DNA of 35,901 bases from Paraglaciecola arctica (GTDB taxonomy: Bacteria; Pseudomonadota; Gammaproteobacteria; Enterobacterales; Alteromonadaceae). This document shows positions 25,454-34,586 of this stretch, piece after piece. The notes under the pieces are model-generated. The model worked only from the letters and a program-made list of their open reading frames with translations. It had not been told where the DNA came from and made no database searches. The stretch is taken from the NCBI RefSeq assembly GCF_018861065.1, contig NZ_JAHKQO010000028.1, positions 85,136 to 121,036 of the forward strand. The letters are read 5' to 3'. The position numbers and the translations under genes are program-made. Each line of letters opens with the position of its first letter. Positions within the stretch are counted from its first letter, which is position 1.

Positions 25454-27103
25454 TTAAGCTGTTGTTGGAAATTGATAATCCTCTAAGGATTTTCTCAATG
25501 CTAATTTATTGAGTTTTCCGGTCGCTGTGTGGGGTAACTCGTCAACAAATACCACATCATCTGGAATAGAGAGTTTATGTAGTTTTTCACGAAGAAATTC
25601 TAACATTTGTTCGGTGGTCACATTTGTACCAGCTTGGCGCACTACAACCAGTAACGGACGCTCTGTCCATTTTGGATGATAGCGACCTATGGCTGCGGCT
25701 TCCGCAACATCAGGATGACTTACCGCAGCGTTTTCAATATCTATCGAGCTGACCCATTCCCCACCGGTTTTGATTACATCTTTTGTGCGGTCGGTAATTT
25801 GCATATAACCCTGAGGGGTAATAGTCGCCACGTCTCCGGTATCAAACCATCCAAGCTCATCTACTGGGCAGCCTTCTGAACCCGGAACTTGAGATAAACC
25901 ATAATAACCACTCGCGACCCAAGGACCACGAACTTTAAGTGCTCCAAACGCCACTCCATCCCATGGTAACTCTTGATTGTTTTCATCAACAATACGCATT
26001 TCGATACCAAATACACCGCGTCCTTGTAAACATTGTAAATCAATCAGCTCTTCTTCAGACAAATCATCCATGCCGGCTTTTTTACAGAAAATGGTACCTA
26101 GAGGGCTGGTTTCAGTCATGCCCCAGCCTTGAATAACTTCTACACCATGGTTGTCTTTAAAACGTTCTATGATGGTTCTTGGGCAAGCTGCGCCGCCGAC
26201 ACTCACTCGATTCATACTTGGAATGGTTTTGCCACTTTTTTCCAAGTAATCTAATAACCCTAACCAAATGGTAGGCACACCCGAACTGAAGGTAACGTTT
26301 TCGGTTTCAATCAGGTTTTGCAAGGCTTCGCCGTCGGCCATTTTGGGTCCTGGCATCACCATCTTAGAGCCTGCCATTAATGCAGCATAAGGCGCGCCCC
26401 AGGCGTTAACGTGAAACATTGGCACAATCGGCAATGTGGTTTCTTTATAAGATGCGGCAACCACATCTGGCATGCTACCACCCAATGCATGTAACAAAGT
26501 AGAGCGATGGCTATACACCACACCTTTAGGATTGCCTGTGGTTCCCGAGGTATAACACATAGCGCTGGCAGTATTTTCATCAAATTCAGGCCACTCAAAC
26601 GAGGTAGACTGCTTGCTTAACAAGGTTTCGTAACACATCACATTAGGTAAGGTGGTAGCTGGCATATGTGCTTCATCGGTTAATATGATGTAGCCCTCAA
26701 CTTTAGGAAGATGGTCTTTGAGCGCTTCTAAAAGAGGAACCACTAATAAATCTACAAAGATAAATCTATCTTCGGCATGATTGATTATGTAGTTCACTTG
26801 TTCCGGGAACAATTTAGGATTAATGGTATGGCACACCATGCCGCTGCCAGATACACCATAATAAAGCTCTAAGTGGCGATAATCGTTCCATGCTAATGTA
26901 CCAATACGATCACCAAACTTAGCGCCTAACGTCACTAGAGCATTGGCCAATTGACGGCTGCGATTAGCAAAGTCTTTGTAGGTATGTCTGTGTCTAGGGT
27001 TATCCGCTGTAACCGAAACAATTTCTGAGTCTGGGAAGTTTTTGTCTGCATGACGTAATATCGAAGAAATCATCAATTGAGAATTCATCATCAAAGCTTG
27101 CAT
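25454..27103 (-). CDS. Medium/long-chain acyl-CoA ligase (AMP-forming, AlkK/FadD-like)
   Basis: A 549-residue ANL-superfamily ligase. The P-loop A3 motif YTSGTTGNPKG spans 184-194; A5 is QGWGMTETSP, A7 GWFDTGDVA, A8 TKDVIKTGGEWVSS, and the C-terminal catalytic lysine is near 530 (ATGKLNKLALRK). The length and motif style fit AlkK-like medium-chain fatty acid ligases. It converts a carboxylic acid to its CoA thioester with ATP. It ends a leftward run of dehalogenase, SDR and ligase, opposite a beta-oxidation operon, so it would feed that operon. The start ATG is preceded by AAAGGAA. Chain-length preference is not predictable here. Confidence 0.92.
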   Translation of the reverse strand: MQALMMNSQLMISSILRHADKNFPDSEIVSVTADNPRHRHTYKDFANRSRQLANALVTLGAKFGDRIGTLAWNDYRHLELYYGVSGSGMVCHTINPKLFPEQVNYIINHAEDRFIFVDLLVVPLLEALKDHLPKVEGYIILTDEAHMPATTLPNVMCYETLLSKQSTSFEWPEFDENTASAMCYTSGTTGNPKGVVYSHRSTLLHALGGSMPDVVAASYKETTLPIVPMFHVNAWGAPYAALMAGSKMVMPGPKMADGEALQNLIETENVTFSSGVPTIWLGLLDYLEKSGKTIPSMNRVSVGGAACPRTIIERFKDNHGVEVIQGWGMTETSPLGTIFCKKAGMDDLSEEELIDLQCLQGRGVFGIEMRIVDENNQELPWDGVAFGALKVRGPWVASGYYGLSQVPGSEGCPVDELGWFDTGDVATITPQGYMQITDRTKDVIKTGGEWVSSIDIENAAVSHPDVAEAAAIGRYHPKWTERPLLVVVRQAGTNVTTEQMLEFLREKLHKLSIPDDVVFVDELPHTATGKLNKLALRKSLEDYQFPTTA

Positions 27104-27149
27104 ATTTTTTCCTTTAATTTACTAGTATTTTTATCAATACAAAAGGGTT

Positions 27150-27232
27150 AGACCACAGATGGCAATCATTGGATGAAGACTGAATTTTCAACTACTACTT
27201 ATAATCCGTGTCTTCGCTTGGTTCTGTGGCTC
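27150..27232. repeat. Nested inverted repeats in the ligase/SDR intergenic gap
   Basis: CCACAGA (27153-27159) pairs with TCTGTGG (27223-27229), and within it GAAGAC (27175-27180) pairs with GTCTTC (27210-27215). This could be a degenerate interspersed repeat or a transcript hairpin upstream of the ligase gene. There is no T run. Confidence 0.45.
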
Positions 27233-27272
27233 ACTATTTCTTTTTAGTCGTTCTTAGATCTAAACTTGGCGC

Positions 27273-28031
27273 CTACCAAGCGGTTACACCACCGTCTACT
27301 GCTACAGTTTGCCCTGTCATATAAGAATTGCCTGGAGACAATATTAATAACATTGTATTCACCACCTCTTGTGGCCTAGATAAACGTTTCATAGGTGTAC
27401 CCCTCGCTAGCTGGGATTGGCCTTCTTCAGAAGCGAATTCGCCTAAAATGGCAGTCGGGCTATAAAAAGGGCAAATGGCATTACAGCGCACGCCTTTTCT
27501 AGCGTATTCCACGGCAGCGGTTCGGGTTAAACCGACTACAGCATGTTTCGCTGCTGCGTAGGCTCCACCTTTAGGTGCGCCGCCTAAACCCGCCAAAGAA
27601 CTGATATTTAATACGTGCCCTTCACCTTGTTTGAGCATAGCCTCAATTTGGTATTTCATACCAAACAAGACACCATTAACGTTTACGTTAAACTGGCTGT
27701 GCATAGTTTCTTCATTTAATTTGTGCAAAGGTGTCATTTCGTGGGCAATACCTGCATTGTTCACGCCTATATCAACGCGTCCAAACTTTGCCAGAGCACT
27801 ATCGACCATATTTTTACAGTCTTGTTCTTTGGATACGTCACACAACATCGCTATAGCATTATCTTGGTCTGGTAACGAAGCCAAAGTTTCATCCAAGTTT
27901 TTTTGATTGATATCACTTATCACCAACTGACATCCACGTTTGGCAAGTCCTTGCGCTAACAAACGGCCAAAACCGCCGCCTGCGCCAGTAATCAAGGCAA
28001 CTTTACCGCTAAAATCTAATAACTCGTCCAT
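27273..28031 (-). CDS. Short-chain dehydrogenase/reductase (SDR)
   Basis: A 252-residue classical SDR. Cofactor motif TGAGGGFG at 15-22, NNAG at 91-94, catalytic S144/S145, Y158 and K162 (YAAAK), and a C-terminal TGQTVAVDGG. The D at the end of strand beta-2 (VISDIN) favours NAD over NADP. It oxidises an alcohol or reduces a ketone/aldehyde; the position between a haloalkane dehalogenase and an acyl-CoA ligase suggests oxidation of the alcohol released by dehalogenation, which is inference. The start is ATG 28031 behind AGGA with 8-base spacing; a TTG one codon upstream is too close to the ribosome site. Confidence 0.92.
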   Translation of the reverse strand: MDELLDFSGKVALITGAGGGFGRLLAQGLAKRGCQLVISDINQKNLDETLASLPDQDNAIAMLCDVSKEQDCKNMVDSALAKFGRVDIGVNNAGIAHEMTPLHKLNEETMHSQFNVNVNGVLFGMKYQIEAMLKQGEGHVLNISSLAGLGGAPKGGAYAAAKHAVVGLTRTAAVEYARKGVRCNAICPFYSPTAILGEFASEEGQSQLARGTPMKRLSRPQEVVNTMLLILSPGNSYMTGQTVAVDGGVTAW

Positions 28032-28063
28032 CAAATGGTTCCTATTCTTTTATAACTAAATAA

Positions 28064-28975
28064 TTAAAGTGGGTTGGCATTCATAAAGGTTAACAACACG
28101 CTAGCGAGTTCTTCACCTTTGTCTTCTTGTAAAAAATGCCCCCCTTGTTCAATAGTGGTATGGGCCTGTCCTGCGCAGCCAGGAATAAGCTTGTGCATAA
28201 TTTTGTCGCCCCCTGCGGTAACCGGATCTGAATCACTAAATGCTGTGATAAAAGGCTTCTCGAATTGCTGCAATGATTGCCAGGCGCGTCTATTCGCTGG
28301 GCTTGCTGGATTATTTGGGGTAGTCGGCACCAGTAACGGAAACTGACGTACCCCGGCCTTATAGGTTTCGTCAGGAAAGGGCGCATCATATGCGGCCATT
28401 ACTTCAGGGCTTAAGGGGCTAACTGTGCCGCCTTTTATAATCCCAGCGACTGGAAACACAGGTACTTCTTGAGAGTAGGATTGCCAATTTAAAAAGGCTT
28501 CACTGGCCGGATGATCGCCAGTAGGCAACATAGTGTTGGCCGCTAAAACTCGTGCAAATAAATCCGAATGTTCCGCAACCAAACGTAGCCCTAATAAACC
28601 GCCCCAATCCTGACAAACCAAAGTGATGTCCTTTAGGTTCAATTGCAGGACAACTTCACGTATCCAATCTACATGTCTTTGAAAGGTATAATCTTTGCGC
28701 TCAGTGGGTTTATCTGATTTTCCAAAACCAATCAAATCAGGGGCGATAACGCGATAACCTGCAGCGACAACTGGGTCGATCATTTTTCGGTACAAATATG
28801 ACCAGCTAGGTTCGCCATGCAGCATTAACACAACATTAGCGTCTTTAGGGCCTTCATCGATATAGTGGAGTTTGAGTGAACCTCCTTCACAATCATTTAC
28901 TTGTAAATAATGAGCAGGATAACAAAAGTCGGTTATGGGTTCGAAACAGTGTTCTGGAGTGGTCAAATACTGCAA
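28064..28975 (-). CDS. Haloalkane dehalogenase, subfamily HLD-I
   Basis: A 303-residue alpha/beta hydrolase. Nucleophile and first halide-binding residue are D123-W124 (CQDWGG), the oxyanion motif is HGEPSWSYLYR (53-63), the second halide Trp is W164 in FLNWQSYSQ of the cap, the acid is D250 in DSDPVTAGG, and the base is H280 in GGHFLQE. The APFPDETYKAGVRQFP segment is characteristic of the DhlA/DppA branch. It hydrolyses carbon-halogen bonds to give an alcohol. The start is uncertain: family proteins begin just before LRTPDERF, matching TTG 28975 behind GAGAGA; the frame is open to another TTG at 29047 with a weak ribosome site. The SDR follows after 32 bases. Confidence 0.85.
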   Translation of the reverse strand: MQYLTTPEHCFEPITDFCYPAHYLQVNDCEGGSLKLHYIDEGPKDANVVLMLHGEPSWSYLYRKMIDPVVAAGYRVIAPDLIGFGKSDKPTERKDYTFQRHVDWIREVVLQLNLKDITLVCQDWGGLLGLRLVAEHSDLFARVLAANTMLPTGDHPASEAFLNWQSYSQEVPVFPVAGIIKGGTVSPLSPEVMAAYDAPFPDETYKAGVRQFPLLVPTTPNNPASPANRRAWQSLQQFEKPFITAFSDSDPVTAGGDKIMHKLIPGCAGQAHTTIEQGGHFLQEDKGEELASVLLTFMNANPL

Positions 28976-29084
28976 GGCTTGTCTCTCGATGTAATGTTTT
29001 TGTAAACTAATTGTACTTAGAACATCAAATGTGTCACGAAAAGTCAACTTGCTCAGACTAATGCAGAATTATCCATTTAGTGAA

Positions 29085-29197
29085 TAGATTCAAAGCTTGA
29101 TCAATCTGTGTTCGAATCTATCGCTAATAATCTATGCTTATTCTGCAGTATAAAATCAATAAATTAGAATGATTGGGGCGGGTAGCCTAGTATCCGC
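29085..29197. promoter_or_regulatory. Divergent regulatory region with two dyad sites
   Basis: Site 1: TAGATTCAAA (29085-29094) and TTCGAATCTA (29111-29120), 9 of 10 bases symmetric, enclosing the perfect palindrome TTGATCAA (29097-29104). Site 2: GCGGGTA (29178-29184) and TATCCGC (29191-29197), 6 of 7 symmetric, in the leader of the fadJ-type gene. Both lie between the dehalogenase run and the beta-oxidation operon. Site 1 resembles operators of TetR-type fatty-acid regulators such as PsrA only loosely; the factor is unknown. Confidence 0.5.
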
Positions 29198-29226
29198 TGA
29201 TATTATTAAGCTGGTAAGAGGTCTAT

Positions 29227-31359
29227 ATGAGTCAAAATGAATCACAAGCAGCAGTCGGTTATGAGCTAATTAGTACTCCTTCTGCAAATAAAGTTGCAGC
29301 GTTATGGATGCAAAATCCCCCAGTGAATGCATTGTCAAAATCTGTACGCGTTGGATTAATTGAGCATTTAAATACAGCCATTGCTGATGAGTCTGTTGAA
29401 GTCATTGTTATTTCATCAAAACAAAACTTGTTTTCTGGTGGCGCTGATATCAGCGAATTTTCTGGTGGTGATTTAGAGCCAAACTTACCAGTAGTGTTAG
29501 ATGTAATAGAAAATTCACCTAAGCCAGTTATCGCGGTTTTAAACGGTCCAGCCTTTGGCGGAGGTTTAGAAGTGGCGTTGTCTTGTCATTACAGAGTCAC
29601 GTTTGGGTCGAATAAAGTAGGTTTGCCAGAAGTAAATCTCGGTATTTTACCAGGAGCGGGTGGTACTCAGCGTCTACCTCGTTTAGCTGGTGTGCAACAA
29701 GCACTTGATATGATTGTTTCTGGTCGTCCTGTTGCTGCTAAAAAACTACCTGGTGTTTTTGATGTGGTAGTGGATTCATCCGAAACATTGTTGAGCAGTG
29801 CGTTGGCATTTTGTGAAAAAGTCATTGCCGACGGTAGCAAGGTACGTAAAACCTGTGATGTAGAAATTGATGCGAGCAGCGCACCTAAAGAATTATTCGC
29901 GCAATACCGTGAAGGACTAGCAGTCAAAGCCAGAGGCTTTTTTGCTCCCGAACGTTGTATTCAAGCGGTTGAAGCGGCAGTAGAGTTACCTTTCGCTCAA
30001 GGTTTAGTTCGCGAAGGTGAGTTGTTTATGGAATGTATGCGCTCTAAAGAAGCGCGAGCGCAACAGCATTTCTTTTTTGCTGAACGTGCAGCCTCTCACG
30101 TCAAAGATTTCAATAAAGATACACCAGTAAGAGACATCAAAACGGTGGGTATTATTGGCGCAGGGACTATGGGTGGCGGTATCGCCATGAATTTTGCCAA
30201 CGTGGGTATCCCCGTTATTATGCTTGAGCTTAAACAAGAAGCTTTAGATAAAGGTTTGGCGTTAATTCGTAAAAATTACGAAAATTCAGCTAAAAAAGGC
30301 AAGCTAACCGCTGAGCAAGTTGAAGAAAGAATGGCATTGTTAACGGGCTCTACTGAATATGCAGCATTGAGTGATGTGGATTTAGTCATTGAAGCTGTGT
30401 TTGAAAAAATGTCTGTTAAACAAGAAGTCTTTAAAGCACTAGATGCGGTATGTAAGCCTGGCGCAATTTTGGCGTCTAATACTTCAACTTTGGATATTGA
30501 TGAAATTGGTGAAGCCACTAAACGTCCAGAAGACGTGATTGGTTTACATTTCTTTAGTCCAGCCAATGTTATGAAGTTATTGGAAGTGGTTAAAACCAGC
30601 AAAACCTCTCCTGAAGTGATTAAAACAACCATGAAAATGGCGAAAAAGATCAACAAGGTCGCGGTTTTAGTTGGGGTATGTTTTGGATTTGTGGGTAACC
30701 GTATGATCGAAACCTATGGCCGCGAAGCCAACCGCATGATGTTAGAAGGCGCTACCCCTGAGCATGTAGATAAGGTTATTTATGACTTTGGTCTACCTAT
30801 GGGTCCTTTCACTATGGGTGACATGGCCGGGCAAGATATTGGTGCCTTTGTGCGTGAATCACGTCGCGAATTTATCAAACACGATCCAACCTACTGCATA
30901 CTCGCTGACAAGTTAGTTGAGCAGGGCAGAGTGGGCTTAAAATGCGGCAAAGGTGTCTACTTGTATGAAGCAGGTAGCCGCAAACCTATTCCTGATCCTA
31001 GTGTACTTGAGTTAGCTAAATCTGAAGCGGCTCGCCTAGGTATAGCTCAGCGTGACATAAGTGACCAAGAAATCATCGAGCGTATTATATTTCCTATGAT
31101 TAACGAAGGGGCTTTGATCTTGGAAGAAGGTATTGCAGCCAAGTCCAGCGATATAGACGTTATTTATGTGTACGGCTATGGCTTCCCTGTTTATCGCGGT
31201 GGCCCGATGCAATATGCCGATGAAATTGGTGTAAAAACCGTATATGACGCTATGTGCAAGTATCGGGATGAACTGGGTGAACACGGTAAAAATTGGTTTG
31301 AACCCGCACCGTTACTGAAAAAATTAGCAGAGCAAGGCAAACGATTCGCTGACCTTTAG
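29227..31359 (+). CDS. Bifunctional enoyl-CoA hydratase / 3-hydroxyacyl-CoA dehydrogenase (FadB/FadJ type)
   Basis: A 710-residue beta-oxidation fusion. The N-terminal crotonase domain (~15-200) has the oxyanion loop SGGADISEF and both acid positions in GGGLEVALS and GLPEVNLGILPGAGGTQ. The dehydrogenase Rossmann fold starts near 305 (VGIIGAGTMGGGIA), with the catalytic His in GLHFFSPANVMKL and Asn in GFVGNRM. Two C-terminal HAD domains follow, ending with YGYGFPVYRGGPM. It hydrates trans-2-enoyl-CoA and oxidises 3-hydroxyacyl-CoA with NAD. Its partner thiolase follows after 56 bases. It is not the canonical fadBA pair, since the gene order and acyl-CoA dehydrogenase partner differ. The ATG is preceded by AAGAGG. 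Confidence 0.93.
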   Translation: MSQNESQAAVGYELISTPSANKVAALWMQNPPVNALSKSVRVGLIEHLNTAIADESVEVIVISSKQNLFSGGADISEFSGGDLEPNLPVVLDVIENSPKPVIAVLNGPAFGGGLEVALSCHYRVTFGSNKVGLPEVNLGILPGAGGTQRLPRLAGVQQALDMIVSGRPVAAKKLPGVFDVVVDSSETLLSSALAFCEKVIADGSKVRKTCDVEIDASSAPKELFAQYREGLAVKARGFFAPERCIQAVEAAVELPFAQGLVREGELFMECMRSKEARAQQHFFFAERAASHVKDFNKDTPVRDIKTVGIIGAGTMGGGIAMNFANVGIPVIMLELKQEALDKGLALIRKNYENSAKKGKLTAEQVEERMALLTGSTEYAALSDVDLVIEAVFEKMSVKQEVFKALDAVCKPGAILASNTSTLDIDEIGEATKRPEDVIGLHFFSPANVMKLLEVVKTSKTSPEVIKTTMKMAKKINKVAVLVGVCFGFVGNRMIETYGREANRMMLEGATPEHVDKVIYDFGLPMGPFTMGDMAGQDIGAFVRESRREFIKHDPTYCILADKLVEQGRVGLKCGKGVYLYEAGSRKPIPDPSVLELAKSEAARLGIAQRDISDQEIIERIIFPMINEGALILEEGIAAKSSDIDVIYVYGYGFPVYRGGPMQYADEIGVKTVYDAMCKYRDELGEHGKNWFEPAPLLKKLAEQGKRFADL

Positions 31360-31415
31360 TGTCAGATATTTGCCTTACAATTAACGAATTTAAGCATTTT
31401 TAAAAAGAGAAATTT

Positions 31416-32597
31416 ATGAAAGAAGCAGTCATAGTATCAACCGCTAGAACTCCAATTGGCCGTGCCTATAAAGGTGCATTTAATAATCTTGAAGCGCCAA
31501 GTTTGGGTGGCCACGCTATTCGTGAAGCGGTAAGAAAGTCTGGAATCGATCCTGCCAGTGTTGATGATGTCATTATGGGCAGCGCATTAACCCAAGGTAG
31601 TGGTAGTATGAATATTGGTCGTCTTGCTGGGCTTGCTGGTGGACTACCCACTTCAGTCTCAGGTATGACGCTAGATCGCCAATGTAGCTCAGGTATGTAC
31701 GCCATAGCTACAGCTGCAAAACATGTCATTACTGACAATGTGCCAGTAATGGTTGCGGGTGGATTAGATTCTATCAGTTTGGTGCAAAACAAATTCATGA
31801 ACACTCACCGCATGGTGGATCCAGCTTTGGCTAAAATGCATAAAGATATTTATATGCCAATGTTGCAAACTGCTGAAGTCGTCGCTGCGAGATACGGTAT
31901 TAATCGTGACGTGCAAGATGAATATGCGTATCAAAGCCAAATGCGCACTGCTGCTGCTCAAGCTGCAGGTAAATTTGACGATGAGATAGTGCCAGTAACG
32001 GCAACTAAAGTAGTAGTGGATCGTGAGACGAAAGAAGAAAGTTTCCACGAAGTCACCCTAAGTAAAGACGAAGGCAACCGCGCTGAAACAACTTTAGAAG
32101 GTTTGAAAAATTTAAAACCGGTAATTGAAGGTGGTGTGATAACCGCGGGTAATGCTAGCCAATTGTCTGACGGTGCCTCTGCCAGCGTTATCATGAGTAG
32201 CAAACTTGCTGAACAACAAAACTTGACTCCATTGGGTGCCTATCGCGGCATTGCTGTAGCAGGTTGTGAACCAGATGAAATGGGAATCGGTCCAGTTTTC
32301 GCTATTCCAAAATTACTCAAGCAACACGGCTTAACCATGAACGACATTGGTTTATGGGAGCTTAACGAAGCTTTCGCTGTGCAAGTGTTATATTGCCGTG
32401 ACAAATTAGGTATTGATGACAGTATTCTAAACGTTAACGGTGGTGCTATTTCAATAGGTCACCCTTATGGTATGAGTGGTGCGCGTATGGTCGGTCACGC
32501 CTTAATTGAAGGTAAACGTCGTGGTGCTAAATATGTAGTCTGTACTATGTGTATTGGTGGCGGTATGGGTGCTGCAGGTTTATTTGAAGTTTACTAG
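31416..32597 (+). CDS. Acetyl-CoA C-acyltransferase (3-ketoacyl-CoA thiolase)
   Basis: A 393-residue degradative thiolase: nucleophilic C90 ([11 protein letters not shown]), NEAFA motif, H349 in [10 protein letters not shown] and C379 in [16 protein letters not shown]. It cleaves 3-ketoacyl-CoA to acetyl-CoA and a shortened acyl-CoA. It sits between the FadJ-type fusion and the acyl-CoA dehydrogenase with no terminator in either gap, so the three genes form one operon. The length and motifs match the thiolase family throughout, with no missing residue. Confidence 0.95.
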   Translation: MKEAVIVSTARTPIGRAYKGAFNNLEAPSLGGHAIREAVRKSGIDPASVDDVIMGSALTQGSGSMNIGRLAGLAGGLPTSVSGMTLDRQCSSGMYAIATAAKHVITDNVPVMVAGGLDSISLVQNKFMNTHRMVDPALAKMHKDIYMPMLQTAEVVAARYGINRDVQDEYAYQSQMRTAAAQAAGKFDDEIVPVTATKVVVDRETKEESFHEVTLSKDEGNRAETTLEGLKNLKPVIEGGVITAGNASQLSDGASASVIMSSKLAEQQNLTPLGAYRGIAVAGCEPDEMGIGPVFAIPKLLKQHGLTMNDIGLWELNEAFAVQVLYCRDKLGIDDSILNVNGGAISIGHPYGMSGARMVGHALIEGKRRGAKYVVCTMCIGGGMGAAGLFEVY

Positions 32598-32663
32598 ATT
32601 TAGAACTTCAGGCTTGGTGACAAACGAAGCCAAAGATATGTAAAGATTTAAGAGGTTAGAGTT

Positions 32664-34463
32664 ATGCAATATTTTAAGGCCCCACAAAAAGAAGCCTTAT
32701 TCGTGATGAACGAATTATTAGGTTATGAAAAACATTATGCGGATTTGGGTTATTCTGAAGCCACACCAGATATGGTTGAAGCGATTTTCTCAGAAGCGGC
32801 CAAATTTGCCGAAAATGTATTGGCTCCTATTAATGCTAGCGGTGATGCCGAAGGCTGTACATGGGACGATGGAGTGGTTACGACTCCTACTGGTTTTAAA
32901 GAAGCGTACCAGCAATATGTTGACGGTGGCTGGACTGGAATGGCGCATCCTGAAGAGTTTGGTGGTCAAGGTCTTCCTTATTCGTTAAATAGTGTGATGG
33001 CAGAGTGGTTTTCCTCAGCTAATCATTCTTGGGCAATGTACCCGGGTTTAAGTCAAGGTTGTATTGAAACCTTAAAAGAGCACGGCACGCCTGAACAGCA
33101 AAAAATGTTTTTACACAACCTAGTAGGCGGCAGTTGGACAGGCACCATGTGTTTGACCGAACCTCATTGTGGGTCGGATTTAGGGATGCTGAAATGTAAA
33201 GCTGAACCTAACGCTGACGGCACCTATAGCTTGACGGGTACCAAGATTTTTATCTCGGCCGGTGAGCACGACATGTCTGAAAATATTGTACATATTGTTA
33301 TTGCACGTTTACCCGATGCACCTAGCGGAACAAAAGGCATTTCACTATTTGTGGTGCCTAAGTTTCATGCGGGTCCTGAAGGTGAGAAATTAGAGCGAAA
33401 TGCGGTGTCTTGTGGTTCGATTGAACACAAAATGGGTATAAAAGGTTCGGCAACTTGTGTCATTAATTTTGATGGCGCCAAAGGTTATTTAGTGGGCACT
33501 GAAAATCGTGGCCTGAACTGCATGTTCACATTTATGAACACAGCGCGAATTGGTACAGGTTTAGAAGGTTTGTCAGCCTCTGAAGCCGCTTTTCAAGGCG
33601 CGTTGTCTTACGCTAAAGATCGTTTGCAATTTAGAGCTATGACTGGCGTTAAAAATCCTGACGGTCCTGCAGATGCGATTATTAATCATCCAGATGTTCG
33701 GCGTATGTTGTTGACTCAAAAAGCCTTCGCTGAAGGCAATAGAGCGTTAGCGATATATGCAATGCAATTGGTTGATATTACACATGTCAGCGAAGATGAA
33801 GCGGCTAAGAAATTAGCTGAAGCTAAATTGGCGTTGTTAACACCTATCGTTAAAGCATTCCTCACTGAAACGGCTCAAGAGTCCACTAGTTATGGAATGC
33901 AGGTTTATGGTGGTCATGGCTTTATAGCAGAATGGGGCATGGAACAACTTGCTCGTGATACCCGTATTTGTACTATGTACGAAGGCACCACAGGTATTCA
34001 AGCTATTGATTTGTTAGCTAGAAAAGTAGTGGGTTCTAATGGCAAGTTGTTGAATATATTTACTGATGAAGTCAAAGAATATTGTAAGAGTATTCGTGAT
34101 AAAAGTCTGTTTAATGCCTGGTCTAACAGTATCGATAAACATTGCGATGAATGGCATCAAATAACTGAAGACATTATGCAACGCGCTGCCAAAAGCCCAG
34201 CAGAACTGGGTGCCGCCTCTGTTGATTACTTAATGTATTCTGGTTACGTAGTCGTAGGGTATTTTTGGCTTAAAATGGCTGTTGTTGCACAACAAAAACT
34301 TGATGAAGGTACGAACGATCCAGAATTTTACAAAGCAAAATTACATACCGCTAAGTTCTATTTTGACCGTTTATTGACTCGTACACGTTCTCTAGTTTCT
34401 GCCATGGAATCTGGTGCAGATAACTTGATGAATATGGAAGAGGAACAATTTAATATTGTTTAA
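32664..34463 (+). CDS. Long-form acyl-CoA dehydrogenase (~600 residues, C-terminal extension)
   Basis: A 599-residue FAD enzyme. N-terminal helical domain (~35-160), middle domain with MCLTEPHCGSDL and GTKIFISAGEHD, C-terminal helical domain with the catalytic Glu in TMYEGTTGIQAIDLLARK (~440), and an additional ~130-residue C-terminal domain. This architecture is shared by long-chain dehydrogenases and by the DmdC 3-methylmercaptopropionyl-CoA dehydrogenases of DMSP breakdown, so either chain oxidation or a specialised substrate is possible. The operon context favours the first step of beta-oxidation. Preceded by AAGAGG and followed by a strong terminator. Confidence 0.93.
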   Translation: MQYFKAPQKEALFVMNELLGYEKHYADLGYSEATPDMVEAIFSEAAKFAENVLAPINASGDAEGCTWDDGVVTTPTGFKEAYQQYVDGGWTGMAHPEEFGGQGLPYSLNSVMAEWFSSANHSWAMYPGLSQGCIETLKEHGTPEQQKMFLHNLVGGSWTGTMCLTEPHCGSDLGMLKCKAEPNADGTYSLTGTKIFISAGEHDMSENIVHIVIARLPDAPSGTKGISLFVVPKFHAGPEGEKLERNAVSCGSIEHKMGIKGSATCVINFDGAKGYLVGTENRGLNCMFTFMNTARIGTGLEGLSASEAAFQGALSYAKDRLQFRAMTGVKNPDGPADAIINHPDVRRMLLTQKAFAEGNRALAIYAMQLVDITHVSEDEAAKKLAEAKLALLTPIVKAFLTETAQESTSYGMQVYGGHGFIAEWGMEQLARDTRICTMYEGTTGIQAIDLLARKVVGSNGKLLNIFTDEVKEYCKSIRDKSLFNAWSNSIDKHCDEWHQITEDIMQRAAKSPAELGAASVDYLMYSGYVVVGYFWLKMAVVAQQKLDEGTNDPEFYKAKLHTAKFYFDRLLTRTRSLVSAMESGADNLMNMEEEQFNIV

Positions 34464-34519
34464 GCTTTTGGGGCAATTCCCCGTATAAAATAATAAAAAG
34501 CTAAGCAGGGAAATATAAC

Positions 34520-34551
34520 AAGCGGACAATGTTAATTGTCCGCTTTTTTTT
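34520..34551 (+). terminator. Rho-independent terminator of the beta-oxidation operon
   Basis: AAGCGGACAAT (34520-34530) pairs with ATTGTCCGCTT (34535-34545) around GTTA, followed by T-rich sequence. It lies 57 bases after the acyl-CoA dehydrogenase stop. Confidence 0.93.
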
Positions 34552-34586
34552 GTTATTTTTTGAGTCAATAATTGGTGAGCCTTATC

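Noticed and set aside
29209-29225. FadR-like half-site AGCTGGTAAGAGGTCTA overlapping the ribosome site of the fadJ-type gene
   Set aside because: Only the left half resembles the FadR operator; the right half fails and the segment is explained by the AAGAGG Shine-Dalgarno.
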